The translations under genes and the position numbers were made by a program. Positions 12,479 through 12,654 of a stretch of DNA of 12,654 nt are shown here, piece after piece (positions within the stretch are counted from its first letter, which is position 1; each line of letters opens with the position of its first letter). Under the pieces are notes generated by a model. The model was not told where the DNA came from and searched no databases. It was given only the letters and a program-made list of their open reading frames with translations. The stretch is taken from contig CAIWKW010000090.1 in the NCBI GenBank assembly GCA_903913365.1, positions 1 to 12,654 on the forward strand, in the 5' to 3' direction. Origin of the DNA: Candidatus Doudnabacteria bacterium (GTDB taxonomy: Bacteria > Patescibacteriota > Doudnabacteria > UBA920).

Positions 12479-12552
12479 GGGGGCGTCGTATAATGGTAGT
12501 ACAGCGGTCTCCAAAACCGCTTGCGTGGGTTCGATTCCTACCGCCCCTGCCA
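12479..12552 (+). tRNA. tRNA-Trp (anticodon CCA)
   Basis: Acceptor GGGGGCG pairs with CGCCCCT, with a G-U pair at the end (1-72). The D arm contains AATGGTAG. The anticodon stem GCGGT/ACCGC holds loop CTCCAAA (anticodon CCA, Trp). The T stem GTGGG/CCTAC has loop TTCGATT. Discriminator G and an encoded CCA follow. Discriminator G fits tRNA-Trp. There is no sign of a TCA anticodon that would recode TGA. Confidence 0.95.
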
Positions 12553-12584
12553 AAAAAATCTCTCTTGATAGAGAGATTTTTTTG
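12552..12584 (+). terminator. Terminator after tRNA-Trp
   Basis: AAAAAAATCTCTC (12552-12564) pairs with GAGAGATTTTTTT (12571-12583) around loop TTGATA. It overlaps the last A of the tRNA CCA end and should close the tRNA-Thr / rpmG / tRNA-Trp unit. Confidence 0.93.
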
Positions 12585-12594
12585 TATACTCTTT

Positions 12595-12623
12595 TTGTTG
12601 TTAAGAATTTTTTGTGATATACT
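12595..12623 (+). promoter_or_regulatory. Promoter pointing out of the right edge
   Basis: TTGTTG (12595-12600) and TATACT (12618-12623) with a 17-base spacer. It would serve the next gene, outside the window; by common gene order secE is the first guess, which cannot be tested here. Confidence 0.6.
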
Positions 12624-12654
12624 TAAATTATATAAATTAAAAATAAATATAAAA

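Overview
The window reads as bacterial chromosome in ordinary genetic code (TAA, TAG and TGA all act as stops). The best guess for the host is a Candidate Phyla Radiation / Patescibacteria lineage. The reasons are the style of the genes (ECF sigma factor, MacA/MacB exporter and DUF5666-like proteins in one cluster; stand-alone LAGLIDADG nuclease; four-helix-bundle 'S23-like' protein; DUF2127 protein), the frequent lack of Shine-Dalgarno sites, and many short nested palindromes between genes. This is inference from gene style; no phylogenetic marker long enough to settle it is present.

Left part (1-5583, all + strand): the C-terminal part of an ECF sigma factor, a two-helix membrane protein, a membrane-anchored DUF5666-like protein, a MacA/HlyD-type adaptor, the MacB-type ATPase and permease, and a second DUF5666-like protein, closed by a perfect terminator. 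It looks like one sigma-linked export cassette, in which the ABC pair and the adaptor form the pump and two related small envelope proteins bracket it. Next comes a separately promoted P1B-type metal ATPase (5587-7588).

Middle part (7560-9128): a tRNA-Tyr gene on the - strand whose first 15 bases also encode the last four codons and the stop codon of a LAGLIDADG homing endonuclease gene. The nuclease gene has a consensus promoter almost touching its start codon, so the tRNA appears to be transcribed as the tail of the nuclease mRNA. On the other side of the nuclease gene lies an orphan tRNA 3' end (T arm, acceptor strand, CCA) followed by a perfect terminator. Next is a compact unit for a small putative zinc-binding protein with its own promoter, strong ribosome binding site and terminator.

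Right part (9101-12654): S-adenosylhomocysteine hydrolase (- strand), a 414-base gene-free stretch full of inverted repeats, and a DUF2127 membrane protein (- strand). Then comes a translation cluster of tRNA-Thr, rpmG (ribosomal protein L33) and tRNA-Trp, ending in a terminator and a promoter pointing out of the window (in many bacteria secE-nusG follows here). A four-helix-bundle gene flanked by imperfect inverted repeats sits between rpmG and tRNA-Trp like an inserted cassette.

The points most worth a second look are the nuclease/tRNA-Tyr overlap, the orphan tRNA half beside it, the beta-rich insertion at the adaptor hairpin tip, and the structured palindromic elements at 10531-10785 and 11569-11739.
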